Under the pieces are notes generated by a model. That model searched no databases. It saw only the letters and a program-made list of their open reading frames with translations, and was not told the origin of the DNA. A stretch of DNA of 64,000 nucleotides from Ancylostoma caninum. Its lineage: Eukaryota; Nematoda; Chromadorea; Rhabditida; Ancylostomatidae. The translations under genes and the position numbers were made by a program. The stretch spans positions 2,108,001 to 2,172,000 of the forward strand of contig JBAJFG010000545.1 of NCBI GenBank assembly GCA_037903475.1, in the 5' to 3' direction. Below are positions 1-12,100 of this stretch, in pieces (positions within the stretch are counted from its first letter, which is position 1; every line of letters starts with the position of its first letter).

Positions 1-931
1 CGTGCACTCGAAAACTGCAAGGGAATAATTGTGAGCTGCTGAACACAGAACAGTTCATGCTTAATTCAATTATGTAGTGTTATAATGTTTAAATCGCTTT
101 TTCCATGAGCCATTTTCAAAGGTCTTTCAGGATCCCTTGAACCATTTACGTATATAATGTACTTTGAAAAGTGCTAGGAACGCCAGTCCTCAACAAGGGC
201 TCCTCCTCAACAATCCTGCACTTTTTCAAAGAGTCGTAAGGTGAATATATAGACGTTCGCCTTTCTAATCTGAATGGTGTGCCTTAACTACATAAGCGGG
301 CACGTCACTCTGACCCTAACATTTCTTCAGAATTAGTGGTGGTGATTCGCAGAAAATCACTGACATCCGCGATGCGCTGCAAAGCTGCGATTTGTGTGGA
401 TGACAGTAGTTTCCTGAGCTTGGCTTCTTCATATCTGCCTTCGTCATAATGCATCATATTCCCGCTAAATGGGGATCTAACCATGAGGCAGCGGAATGAT
501 AAGATGAAAACATTTTACTGCTGAGATAGAGTGAAGTTATGGCGTTTTGAAAAATTAGGTGCAACTGCCCTGGAACTTCTGCACGCACCTAATATTTTAC
601 TTTTATTAAGAATTTTTTCAGTTTTTTTGCCACCGTATAACCGGTTTTCACGGGAGAAATCGGAAGGAACAACAGAACACCTCTTTTTTTCTGTACTTAT
701 TTCTTTAAATGAAAAACTTGCTGAACTTATTCAAGAATCATCTCATTAGACCGTGAGTAGAATGGATGCGCCAGAGCCTATCTACGTTATATCAAGGAAA
801 AATAATGTTCTATACATACATCTTTCAAGGTTTATTTTTTGTTGTTGTTTTTTTTTTGTTTCTTGTTGGTGTTTTTTTTTTCATGGTGGTGAACTCAATT
901 TTCGTTTGGCCACTTCGTTGTGATAGAAAAG
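1..931. other. Intergenic, no supported gene
   Basis: AT-rich sequence with no open frame of convincing length or composition. T-rich tracts lie around 830-880. I see no recognisable domain, RNA gene or repeat boundary. It could be an intron or 3' part of a gene that begins outside the window, because an exon-like stretch follows at 932. Confidence 0.4.
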
Positions 932-1029
932 TCTACTCTAAGGAGGGAGAAGCTTTGTTGGGATTACTCGGGTCCGACGGCGCGTCGTTGGTGCGAGGCA
1001 AGTCGCTCGGCCCGCTGGAGTGCTCATAG
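932..1029 (+). CDS. Possible terminal exon of an unknown gene (weak)
   Basis: A short GC-rich stretch in AT-rich surroundings. It follows an acceptor-like sequence (T-rich run, then GATAGAAAAG) and reads about 32 codons to TAG: YSKEGEALLGLLGSDG, then ASLVRGKSLGPLECS. Its composition looks more coding than the flanks. I found no upstream exon inside the window that joins it, and no domain is recognisable. It may be a chance open frame, or coding on the other strand. Confidence 0.22.
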
Positions 1030-1763
1030 TCCTGACTCCCTGTGATGACAACAAAAGTCCAGCCATACCCCAATGTTTGATTCGTTCCTTGCTCACTGCT
1101 CTGCCATGTAATTGCCCCTTTTCACCTTCATTTTCACCCCCTGTTGTGCCCCTGATCTCGACTTCTACTTCCTGATTCTCCCCATCCTGCTGACCAATCC
1201 TAGTCGCCTAGTTTTAGAGGTCCTTGCTGATTTGCTGTTCTATAAATGCTTCAGTACGTAGCTCCCCCAAAATGCATCTTCAATTCGCAGCTCCTGCCCA
1301 TTCAGCAACACACGCCCACAGAGATATTCGAGCGAGGTTCGAATGAGTCTCTGAAAAGTCCCACAAGCAGTTTTTGATTAAGAAAATATCAAGGGCTGTA
1401 CTCGATGGTATGGAGATCTCGCCTTGCTTCAGTTGGCCCAGGGACAGATCCTGGACCATTGGAAGGATGGGTAATCTCCTACCGATGAGTATGATTATCC
1501 GGGTTAGCAACTGGGTGTAGAAAATGCCAGGTAAGGGTAAAATAGATTCGAACATAACTGTAAAAGCAGCCATGATTGGGGAGTAAATAGTTTCGGGAAC
1601 GATAACCTAACTGCTTGCAAACCTCCCACGGGCAGAGAGCACGTTCTTGACCGCATATGAAGTATTATTCGTTTGAGATCTGTTACCGCTGTCATTTTTA
1701 GGATTTTCGTTCTGTGCCTATCTTTCCGAATATAATCAGCAGGCCTCCACATTGAGTGTACGT

Positions 1764-1824
1764 AGATAAATAAACAAATAAATAAATAAATGGATAAATA
1801 AATAAATAAACAAATGAATAAATG
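1764..1824. repeat. (ATAA)n microsatellite
   Basis: Imperfect tandem ATAA/CAAA/GGAT units. This tract creates spurious open frames rich in Ile, Tyr, Leu and Phe on the minus strand. Confidence 0.9.
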
Positions 1825-4800
1825 GTCGAGTTCGTTGTGGAAGAGTCGTAACACAGTTCTGACGAATTCAAAATTAACAATGTTCGCTCTTTCTACCTCT
1901 TCACTCTTCCCAGACTTTTTTTCTTTCGACTTTTATTTTTTTTTTGTTTGAACAGCTACTGCACCTAAATCCATCACCACATCAGCTACTACACCTAAAT
2001 CCCAGCACATAAGTTTTGTTTTAAGTAAAAACTGTTCTCTCCACTTGAAAGTGCTTATAATAAATAAATAAACGAACTATTAAAAAATAAAGCATGAAGA
2101 CGTCCCAATATGGAGTGGATGGGAAGCAAGCAATGCTCTACACTTCTATTCATGGACGTATCGCGCTGTAACTGCTATTACAGCCCAATTACTCGAGTAT
2201 TTCCGATACAAAGAGATACGAAGGCGTGGCGAAGCTGCTCTATTTCCAAGTAATATTTACTAGCTGCGAACGGATACTCTTACTCAAGGTTGTTAGGAGC
2301 AATTGTTGCGCACGTTCTGCCGGGCGCATTATCTCAATGGCCGGCTCGCTTTCCTGCTTTTGTTGGTTGCTAGGACCGCGTTAGCCTTGGCTGGGTAGTA
2401 CTAGTGAATTTTTTACAGCTGCAGTGCGTCCTTACGTGTGCTCGTGTTCAGTTCTTATTGGAACTTATCATCCAATAACTTTTCCCATAGTTACGTACCT
2501 GTATTACTTCTAGTCGAACTTCTACAGTTCATAGCTCTCATGGACACGCAGACCCATAAAGGCAAAGATCCTCAGGATGGAGCCGTAAGTCCAGCCCACC
2601 AGCAATTTTCAGGATTGTGACACATTCATAGCGACTTGACTGAGGGTGCAGCCCATTTTTCGACGGATCCGCCTTTCAAGCATTCACTACCACTAGTTCC
2701 GGTCGAAGACACATCAAAGGCAGCCACCAGTTCGCGAGTTTCGACCTCACCCTTTGACCGAACTCTACTATTGCGACTGCTGTTCTCACTAGTTATCCGT
2801 GGAATGCTGCCAATGGCTGTGTTTTATCCGCACTTGCGAATCCTGCAGTGCTCCTGGAAACTTCAAAATATGCACCATTGGGCTTGTTGAATAATGTTGT
2901 TGGAAGGAGTACATTATAGCTGTTGAAAGGGATTTGGAGCTGGACTGGAGAGCTGAGCTGAATCGGGAAAATTTGCTTGGAGGGGGAGAGGTGGATGTCC
3001 TTTAAATAGTAGTCCCTATAATCATACTAGAGTGCGGTCACGTGGTCAGAAAAGGTGTAATATTTTTGAAATAGAGGTACGGCCACGATGGAAAGAAAAA
3101 CTAGCAAAAAGGATTTTGCTTCGCCCGTGAAAATGATGCAAAATCCACCACAATTCGTAGTGATTTCAATAAGAATGGCCATTTTCGAGCTCTGCAAAAA
3201 TCACTACGTGTAAATCTAACAAGGAATTATTGAAATTCAATAACAGTTAATTTTTTAATGTCGTGCCATCGTGACGCCTCAACTGGTGGTGTCCTCGTTG
3301 TCATATTTCGATCAGAGCTTCCGAGTTAGTAGTTTCTTCCAGAAAACTTTTGGCACTTAGCGTTCTTCCGGACCAAGAACAAGGCAAAGAACAGCCAACT
3401 TTGATCCACGCATGAATTCGGGATCTAATAGCCTTACTGAATTCTTTGCCCTCTTATTTCAATTTGATATTGAATTATTGGTACTTCTAGAAAGAAGGGC
3501 TCTTCGACAAGCGACGAAAATAAGAGCTCTATGATAAATCTTAGAAGGAAGGGCTTCTTGATAAATTACAATAAGTGACATTTCGGGATAGAAAAACAAG
3601 ATGAATTATACAAAATGTGTTTGTTTTGAAACATTTAGTGTAAGCCCGACAATTCATGCAGGAAGAAATCCTCAGAAAAGAAATCATCGAGGATAGAAAG
3701 AATCGACTATGACCGTAGCTCTCTAGTTCTGCTTATTCCGATCTTCCCTTCACTGTTGTGCGAAGAATGCGGTAACCTGTGATGGAATGAAGCGGCTGAG
3801 GAAATAAAAACCATCTAGCATGTAGTGAAGAAATCTCGAGATCATTATGCCTTTACGCTCAACTGGACACAGTGCCCGTAGGTACTTATACCTTCTATAA
3901 CTGTTCAACTGTCTACGTATATATGGATCGAAAGTCCTTTTACTCAGAAAATGGCTATTCTAGGAGCTCAAGTGCTAAAGCGTGGAAGATCAGCTCAATG
4001 TATCCTGTAGCAGTTGCCAATCTGTTCTGCAACGCCTTTATATACACCTTGCATTGCTGATTCTCGAATTCGTTCTCATGTTGCTTTGCATGAGCTCTCT
4101 TCCACTGCTGCTCTGCTATGAAATGGATACCAGGCACGAGATGACCCATCGCGTGCTTTTCCACCTTTCCTCCGTTTGCTGAGCTCACTGAGAGCACTTT
4201 CAAATAGTTTTGCCGAAGTCCTTATTCATTCATTCGGATTTCCCAATTTTCGTTGTTTACGCACAGCAGAGTGTGAGATTTTGTGTAGTTCGCACGCAAT
4301 TTGACAATCAAGAGATAGCCCCCGGCATCTCAATATTCTCAATCCCTTGTTGTTACTTGCTCAACTACCTCCGGTGTTTTTTTTTTCAGCAGGAGCACGA
4401 TTCGCAGATCCGAGGTGCATCCTGTCTCTTTATGCCTTCCAAGATGGCTTAATATCGCTCCATTTGAAACAGTACGTTGAAAAAATCTCTGGCAAAGAGG
4501 GTATAAAATCGTCTAAAATCATAAAATTGCTCAGAGGGGGGTAGACAGAGTATAGACCAATCAGAACTCTGTAAGATTATGGGTAAGTAGCTTGCTGTAG
4601 ATAGCGGAGCCCTTATAGGTGTGTTCGCTCAGAAACTTATTTATTCATTCTCTGACTACACTCAAAGTGGTTTGTACAAAGAATGCCCTAGCAGGTAAGC
4701 AGATGAAAGTACTAGACTCGCGGAAAAGTCCAGAAATTTCGAAAATTCTTTCATGGTCGATGGTTGTTAAGATACAGAGGGGAGGATTTCCTTTATTTTG

Positions 4801-4940
4801 CTATAAACAACTGTGGGAGCAACTAAAATTTGATACGTAAGAGTACCCCAATTAGCCTGCATTTCAGACATTATATGAACTTATAATACTTCCCAATGAT
4901 GCTTCCGAAAACCTTCCAAACAGTTGTCACTGTTCTTATC

Positions 4941-5028
4941 TAACTTCGCTTTGAAGGGTAGCAATATGCCCTTGGCACTTTGGAGTGAAAATAAATAAAT
5001 AAGTAGATAAATAAATAAATAAATAAAC
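4941..5028 (+). repeat. ATAA-tailed dispersed repeat, copy 1
   Basis: A ~45-bp unique part (TTTGAAGGGTAGCAATATGC, then CTTGGCACTTTGGAGTG) is followed by an AAATAAATAAATA tail. The same arrangement recurs at 15313-15402, which suggests a retroposon-type 3' end with a simple-repeat tail. The 5' end of the element is not recognisable. Confidence 0.5.
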
Positions 5029-5640
5029 AGGTGCTTAATTAGCCTTAGTAGAGCTTACGAAATCTTCCCATCTCAACAGAAGTCCTGCGCTGCATGGACG
5101 AGCTGCCTGGACATGAATGATGTTTTTTTGGCCATTTCCACAGAATACCAACGAATTTTCACGAAATTGAGCGGAATGAAAAGAGGTCAGGACCTGAGTA
5201 GTCCAATTAGTTGTCACTATTTCATTGGATTTCACTTCATTGTGAATTAAATGTACTAAATAATTGACGAAATTATGTGTGATTAATTAGGTCCTAATGT
5301 CGCCATCACTTGGTTTTCATTAATTGAGAACCTACCGTCAGCTCATTTAGATCTCAGCTTTCCACATTTCTGCAGAACTGTCATTACTCTCCTTTTTTTC
5401 TTAATGAAGGAGTGAATGAGACAAGTAAATATTACACCGTTAAGACAGGCTACTTCATCTAATTTTTCGAAGAAAAACGCAATCCATACATTATTAGGTA
5501 GGCAGCTTGACGACAGACACTTGGAAAGGTTTCTCCCCAAGTTCTCGAAAATTTCCTGGTTGATGGAAAGGGACAGTCCTTCACTTTTCAGAAATTCTTG
5601 AATGCTTCCTGTGTGGAGGATTATGGAAGGAAGCAGATGA

Positions 5641-5670
5641 GGGGGGGGGGGGGTGGGAGGGAGGGTAGGT
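5641..5670 (+). repeat. Poly-G / G-rich tract
   Basis: Thirteen consecutive G followed by TGGGAGGGAGGG. It has the spacing needed for a G-quadruplex. Comparable tracts occur at 55653-55664 and 57145-57170, and a C-run at 20521-20531. Confidence 0.85.
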
Positions 5671-6112
5671 ACGAAACTTCTCAGGACACGGATGAGGTTA
5701 CAGCTATTTTAAAGGTGTATTTTTAATGCGTTTTGTGGGGCGTTCTGTGGATGAAAGCTCCGTGATCCTACTTTCTGATTATTCTCCGCTGCTGTTTCTT
5801 CGTTTCTTCCATTTCTTTCATGAAACAATATTTTATTTCCTCGCATCTCTGCTCTGCAGCCGCAACACTCCAATACATTTGTTTTCTTCACTTCCAGTAT
5901 TACCTTCCTCATACACACTTTTGTTTTCTTTTTGAGGTGAAAAAACTTGCAAAAAATTCTTTTGTTGACTCCAAAAACAACAACAATGATGGAGTAGTGG
6001 ACATTTGTTTTCACTGTTGTTCCTCGGCGCTGCCTTGCCACTGGCATCTAGCCAACAGCCCGTTTCTAGGAATTTTGTAGGAACGAGCGTTATTTCAAAA
6101 GCGAGGACCAGT

Positions 6113-9100
6113 ATGCGATCCAGAACGACGTTCATAACGCTAGCACATCTTCTACTTCTTAGTATCACGTAAGTGCAGGGTTTGATAGATGAGATTTCAA
6201 TGGAGCACGAATAGATCCAATGTGTTTAATAGCCACTTCGCTCAGGAAACGGTGTTTTGCCACTAGAAGCGAGCCGGTTCCGTTGTACATGGACGATTTG
6301 TTGAACGCAGGTCGTCAGATGTACGACAAGCAGTCCCCGCCTGTTCAGGAAGGTGAGCAAAGGATTTTGAAAGCTTCTCAGCAGCATTTGAGTAGTAACT
6401 GCAAAATGTTGTGTCCTTACCGGGACATGGACATTCAGGCTCGCTGGGAGAGGAACGTAAATAAAAACAAAGTTATGAAATTGGGTGCGGGGCTGATGTC
6501 CGAGGAAATGATAACCACCCATCATGTATGTAGTGATGAAAAAAAGATGAAAAAACACCGGGATTTTAAGAACTCATTACGTCCTCACACTTATTTGAAT
6601 CAGTTCTTGCCGCTCGTATTGCCACAGTACACAGAGTAATGCGTTTCACAATAAGGTTGCCTGTCCTTTCAGCTGACCAACCCACAAGAGTTCGGCTGGC
6701 GATGTACATCGAGGGTATGTCGTCGTTCAGAACTCAGACCATGGTGAGATGCAGTTCTACAAAGACATTTCCTGAACCTCATCATATCTTCGGTGTTGCT
6801 TGCTTTCAGGATTTCCAACTGGACGTCTACTTCCAACAATTCTGGAAGGATCCGCGATTAGCTCACAACGAGACTGGGTAGGGGCATATCCCTTCTCCGA
6901 GAAGATTTCGAAAACTCTTCTTAACCTTTGGGAGCAAATACTCATCGCATGTCGTCTATGAATTTTTTAGTATTTCTTTATTTTGTCGTATCAATAAAAA
7001 TATTTTACATCATAATATAGCCCATTTTTGAAGCCGTGTCCTAATCCGCGACAAGGACGTGCTGAGGAAGATGTGGCATCCAGACGTATATTTCGCAAAT
7101 GCCAGGATTGCTGAATTCCACCAGGTTGGCGCTCTGTAAGCGAGTTGGGCCCCTCCTTTACCTGAGTGATGATGTTGCTTGCAGGTGACACAGCCAAACT
7201 TTCTGCTTTGGATTGAACCAGACGGTTCGATTCTCTACGATACAAGAATTTCGATGGTTGTCGTGTGTACGCTGAACCTCGAGAAGTGGCCGCTGGACTC
7301 GCAACGATGTCATCTGAGGATTCTGAGCTGTGTGTCTACGTCTTTATGTTATTTCTGCCATGAAATTTCCTACATGTTTCTTTACAGACGCTTACACTAC
7401 CGACCAACTGCAAATCGAGTGGGTGAATGAGACGCCGATAACTCGCAATCCGCACATCGCAATGTCGGATATGCACATCGTGGATTTGTTCCCAGGCTCT
7501 TGCGACGGAAACTATTCCACAGGTGTGCACACTTTTCCCGGACTATCATTCAGATTGTGAAAATTTTCTCAGTGAAACAATGTTTCGTAGAGAGGTACAT
7601 ATCAAATAGTTTTGACCCATCGCACAATAATTGGCCCTGTTGACACGCAAACTCTTTTATATTATTAGTTGCATTTCCTGCCTATCTTCACTACTTGAAT
7701 CAGAAATTTACCCACACAATGTTCCAAATCCTACAAATTTCCTGTCATGAAGCTTATACTTGGGAAGAGCGGTTCGGACAGGCTCCACGATTGGACAGTT
7801 TGCGCAGCCGACCAATCAGATCTTCCTCTTTTCGTCTTTTTTTTCAGTTTCAGCATTTTCTATATTTTTATTCTGTCACTCGTTGGACAAAATCCACGTG
7901 AAAAATGGAATCTCCAATGCAGTTCACGTCCAAACAGAATAATTGTTTGTTACCAATGGCTTCGGGTGGTTAGCGAAATATTGCGCTCTGATCGGCTTCG
8001 AATTTGCAGGAACGTGGAGCTGTGTGACTGCAGAATTTTTCGTGCAGAGGGAGGTGACCCACCATGTCATGCAGTCCTACGTGCCCACCACGCTCATCGT
8101 TGTTATTTCCTGGTCAGTACCTTCCTATGCACTACAATAAGTTTCATAGTAAACAATAGTAAGTATTAATAAAAGTAAATAATCATAGCAATCAACAATA
8201 GATAGAGTAATAAATTTTGATGGAATGCCTGGGACAGAAAAGGGATTTATGTGCCAAGATGCTTGCTTAGGTGAAATAATGTTTTATTTTTAAATCACTA
8301 TATTTTATGTGTTTCCAGGGAAATAAGCTGTTCTGTCGGCTTAATCGTCCTAAATATGGATCTACAATGCACTATATACTTGCAGGTTCTCGTTCTGGCT
8401 AGATGTTGAAGCTGTTCCAGCCAGGGTTTCCCTCGCCATTACTACTCTTCTTACCCTCTCCACCCAGGCGAATGCTGCAAGGATGGCTCTACCTGAAGTA
8501 AGGGCTTTCGAGAATAACTACGTCACCGGTGAAAAGTTCACGACAGATGGGTCATGAGTAAGACAGTGGTATGAAAATATGTCTGCCAAGGGTGTGAAGC
8601 GCTATGCCTGGGAGGGGCGGTGCGACCGAGCTTTGCGATTGGCCGGTTGCGTGAATTGACCAATCGCGCCGCCTTCCCCAAATATAACACTTTACACCCA
8701 TCTGACAAGGGTAGTTAATGCGTAGCAGGATTCTCGATTATATAAATTGTTTTAGGTGTCCTATATGAAGGCGATCGATGTCTGGATGGGAGCATGTATG
8801 ATGTGAGTTTCGACATTCAGATATTTATTTATTTATTTAATGCACCAGGAGTGCGCTTACAGATAAAACGTTCATGGTAAGGCATTCGTTAGTAATATTG
8901 AGGAACCTTGGATAAACTAAGAAAAGTAGGCAATGATGCATATACGGACCATTAATATGAATGCTATGGTCAGGCCCATAAACATAGATCACCAGCATCT
9001 AGTTGTTTTTTTTTCGGGAGGGAAAAGAGCATTTACTTCATTCAGATATGGGTAACAATGCATCGAATCCACTAGGAAGTTACCTTTTAGGTTGAAAAAA

Positions 9101-12100
9101 AAAAGTTCGGAAAAGTTGCACTCGAAATTTTATTGAAATAAACTCCCCTTTTCACTAGTGTTCTTACGAAATCAGCAGAAAGGACTGTGACAACCATTCA
9201 AAGTACATCAAATGAATGAATAGTGAATTGATATTTTTTCTCATTTCTATTCCCGGATTCGTTTTTCCTTAAATATTTCTTGGCGTACCGATGTTGCCAA
9301 CCTTTTTGTCTATGGGACATGCACAGTGCATGAAATAAAATTGAATAAAATACGAAGAATAGTAATGATTTAGGTTCGTGTTCGGTGTGATGATCGAGTT
9401 CACCATTGTCAACTACGTTCAGCGTCAAGGTGAAAACACCCGTTTCCTTACTCCTGCACCTGCCATTCACATTTTCCAGCAACCTCCGACCCCGCCGCTC
9501 CAAAAAAGCGTCCTGAAAGCTTCGCATATCGTGCGCATAAGGTTTTGCAAAGATTTCGTGGCAAAGAACATCGGACTCTTGAAGAGGTGGGCTGTTTATG
9601 GAAGACCTAGACTTCTAACATTTTTCTGAATCCTGTTAAGGAAGATCTTATGGATCACGTGATTTTTAATGGCACTCTGTACGACGCTCTCCCAGGAAAA
9701 ACCATGGACGCAGCTCATGACAATAACGTGTTCCGGGTTTCACCCAGTCCGATTCACAGAAATGAACGCTTTCCACTCTATACATCTACACAATTACATT
9801 ATTTTTCATATCTCAAACCTCTTTTGTAATTGTTATCTTGTCGTTAAGGTAATGAAAGTCGACTCCGATGCGAGTTTCGAGCTGAGATCGAATTACATCA
9901 ATGAAGTGTGGAAGGAGAAGCCTTTCGACAAAGCAGAGCGGTTGGTATTTTATTACTAGTTGGCCATGTTGAGTATTACCTAAGCATATAGCATCCTTAG
10001 GTTGGCGAACTGGGCGGAAAACGACAGGCAAGGGTCGATCCGCAAACGAACGTCGCTAATTTGCTCCAGGATCGGCAATGGTGTCCCCTGTAAGTTATTC
10101 TGGATGTTCTTGCACATTTATATCGCGCTTTTGAGCTACTGCTTTCTGTAGAGGAAATAATGTTTGTTGCTAAGCCTAGTTTCAATGAACACTTGAAATC
10201 CAATGACAAGCTTTTATGCTTTTGTGGGTCTTATGGTGGTTCTGGAGCGTAGATAGTGGGCTTCAGGACTTGATGCGCTTCTCAACTCAATTAGAATGAT
10301 CGAATCATAGCAATAAAGAAAATTCAGCTCGCCTTTTACTTCATGATTTTTTTATTCAATTTTTTGAAGCGCATGGTCGTGTGAAGCTCCGTGGGCATTT
10401 TGGATTTCCTATGGACATGTGGAAACTTACCAGGGAAGGATACTAAGGAGGTCCGACGACTCGTAGCAAAATGAATACTGTCATATGCAGTTTGTGACAC
10501 CGATATCAAATCTGTTTACCTTATCTGCTGCGGTGTCTTCAGTGAAGAGTTACGCTGGCATAATTGCGTCCTGTCTAATAGGCCAAATTTGCCTTTCGAA
10601 ATATATTCTTCTCAGGATATGCTCTAAAACCACCCCATACATTTAGATAAATTGAAACTGACTCATTATTTCGAAACGTGATTAAATTCGAGTGATTTCC
10701 AGCGATCTTTTAACGAAATACATCTTAGAAGCCAAATTTAGGCTGTCTTAGGCAAACTCTAATTATCCTATGTACAGTCGGGTCCGGCAGCCACTGCAAA
10801 TGGGCGCCGAATACAATTTTATATCATAGTAGACAGAGTGCAGTGGATGTGTTAAGGCTATAAAGCAGGGGACCATTTTCACAACTTTCACGTTTTTTCA
10901 TTTTTGTGATTTTCATGGGGAAAGATTTCTGAATACACAATAAGCGAAGCCAACTCTTCCATTTTTGCTATAGTACACTGCTTCGCGAATACAAAAATGG
11001 CCGTCTTTCTTCTATAGATGGACACAGTACTTCAGTTATCCCATCTGAATAAGAAAGCTCATCCAATTCGGGATCCTCAGAAATAATTGAAATCCGTATA
11101 AATCGTTTCATATCCATTGCGAAGTAGTTCTACCGCTGTCATTTATCTCTCGTGGAGCAGTCTTTACGGCGGAGTTACTCTCTCCCGGTTTCCCTCAACT
11201 TTGAAAAAGTGGTTTTTCACTATTATTTACACTTATCGTAGTTTATCTTCGAAATTTATGCAAAACGTTGCCGGATGCCTTCCTGGACTACCCGAAGGAG
11301 ATCGCGGGGGACGTTCCAAGCAGTGAACCCCAAACACTGCGATACTTAACTCTGGATCTCCAACGGAGTGGAACCAGCGATAGGGACAGATTGCAATCTG
11401 CCACTCAAACCACTGAGCCATCCGGGCTACTTTTTATGTTGGAGTTTGTTAGATAACTGCAGTAGCCGTAGGCAGCATACCATATGTATTTGCAAAACGG
11501 GGCACAGGGCAGGATTCCATCTCCTGACCACCACAACGGCGATCACCCGCTCAACCCACTAAGCTATGCGCGCACGCGATGCAACATACAAATAGTGTCC
11601 AATCTTACTTACACTTACACTTATCGTAGTCTATCTTAGAAATTTATGTGAAAAGGGAGTTGGGTGGGGCCACTCCTGTGAAGCCTAAGCCTAAGCCTTA
11701 AACCCATTCTTAAGCATAGGGTTACGCTTATCTACCCTGTCTACTCTGGACTAAAATTGTATTTTTCTTCGCTTTCTCCCAAGCTCGAGTGATTTATAGC
11801 TCATTAATACCGGGGCGCCGGAGGGTGGCGGCGCCCGGCGCCCGCCGGCGCCCATTTGCAGTGGCTGCCGGACCGGACTGTAAATCTTCACAGGGTGCTC
11901 CGCAGCAGCTAAACGGATTTGAGATCAGCGTCAAAAACTGTACTTGACAGTTTACATCTCTTTACGAAATGCTGGACCCGCTAAGTATCCTTCCCTAGTT
12001 AGTACAAATCAGTTAAAGTCGGTTGTTGAATGGAATCTTCGAATAATGAACGAAAGAGACGAAGAGAGAAGAAACGCAGTCAGTTTTGAAGGTGTGGAAC

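Larger units (their letters stand above)
1030..6112. other. Intergenic region upstream of the ion channel gene
   Basis: No gene supported. Several 60-110 codon frames occur, often overlapping on both strands (for example 5709-6168), with no recognisable domain. The interval holds ATAA microsatellites at 1764-1824 and 4988-5028 and a 13-G run at 5641-5653 followed by more G-rich sequence. The last few hundred bases presumably contain the promoter and 5' UTR of the channel gene. A trans-splice-acceptor-like TTTCAAAAG ends about 10 bases before the ATG at 6113. Confidence 0.4.
10775..11880. mobile_element. TA-flanked TIR element with two tRNA-like modules, copy 1
   Basis: 1106-bp element in channel intron 13. 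It starts CAGTCGGGTCCGGCAGCC and ends GGCTGCCGGACCGGACTG, flanked by TA on both sides (10773-10774 and 11881-11882). The TIR is about 35 bp followed by GGCGCC-rich sequence. A second copy, inverted, is at 34899-35858. TA target duplication and CAGT-type ends resemble Tc1/mariner-class non-autonomous elements. It encodes no transposase that I can see. It holds two minus-strand tRNA-like segments (11499-11576 and 11361-11430) and short AGTGTAAGTGTAAGTAAT-type repeats. Confidence 0.85.

Noticed and set aside
1504..1880. Minus-strand frames of 60-116 codons rich in Ile, Tyr, Leu and Phe
   Set aside because: Produced by the ATAA microsatellite at 1764-1824 and simple sequence around it.
6220..6639. 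Single-exon 139-codon frame starting in channel exon 2
   Set aside because: Only its beginning is coding. Homology stops at donor GTGAGC (6353) and resumes at 6673.
11233..11562. Frames of 62-64 codons also found near identically at 35217-35511
   Set aside because: They fall within the two copies of the TIR element over its tRNA-like modules. Their similarity reflects the repeat, not protein selection.
11361..11576. Functional tRNA genes
   Set aside because: A and B boxes are present but anticodon arms and acceptor stems are imperfect, and the units sit in repeated elements.
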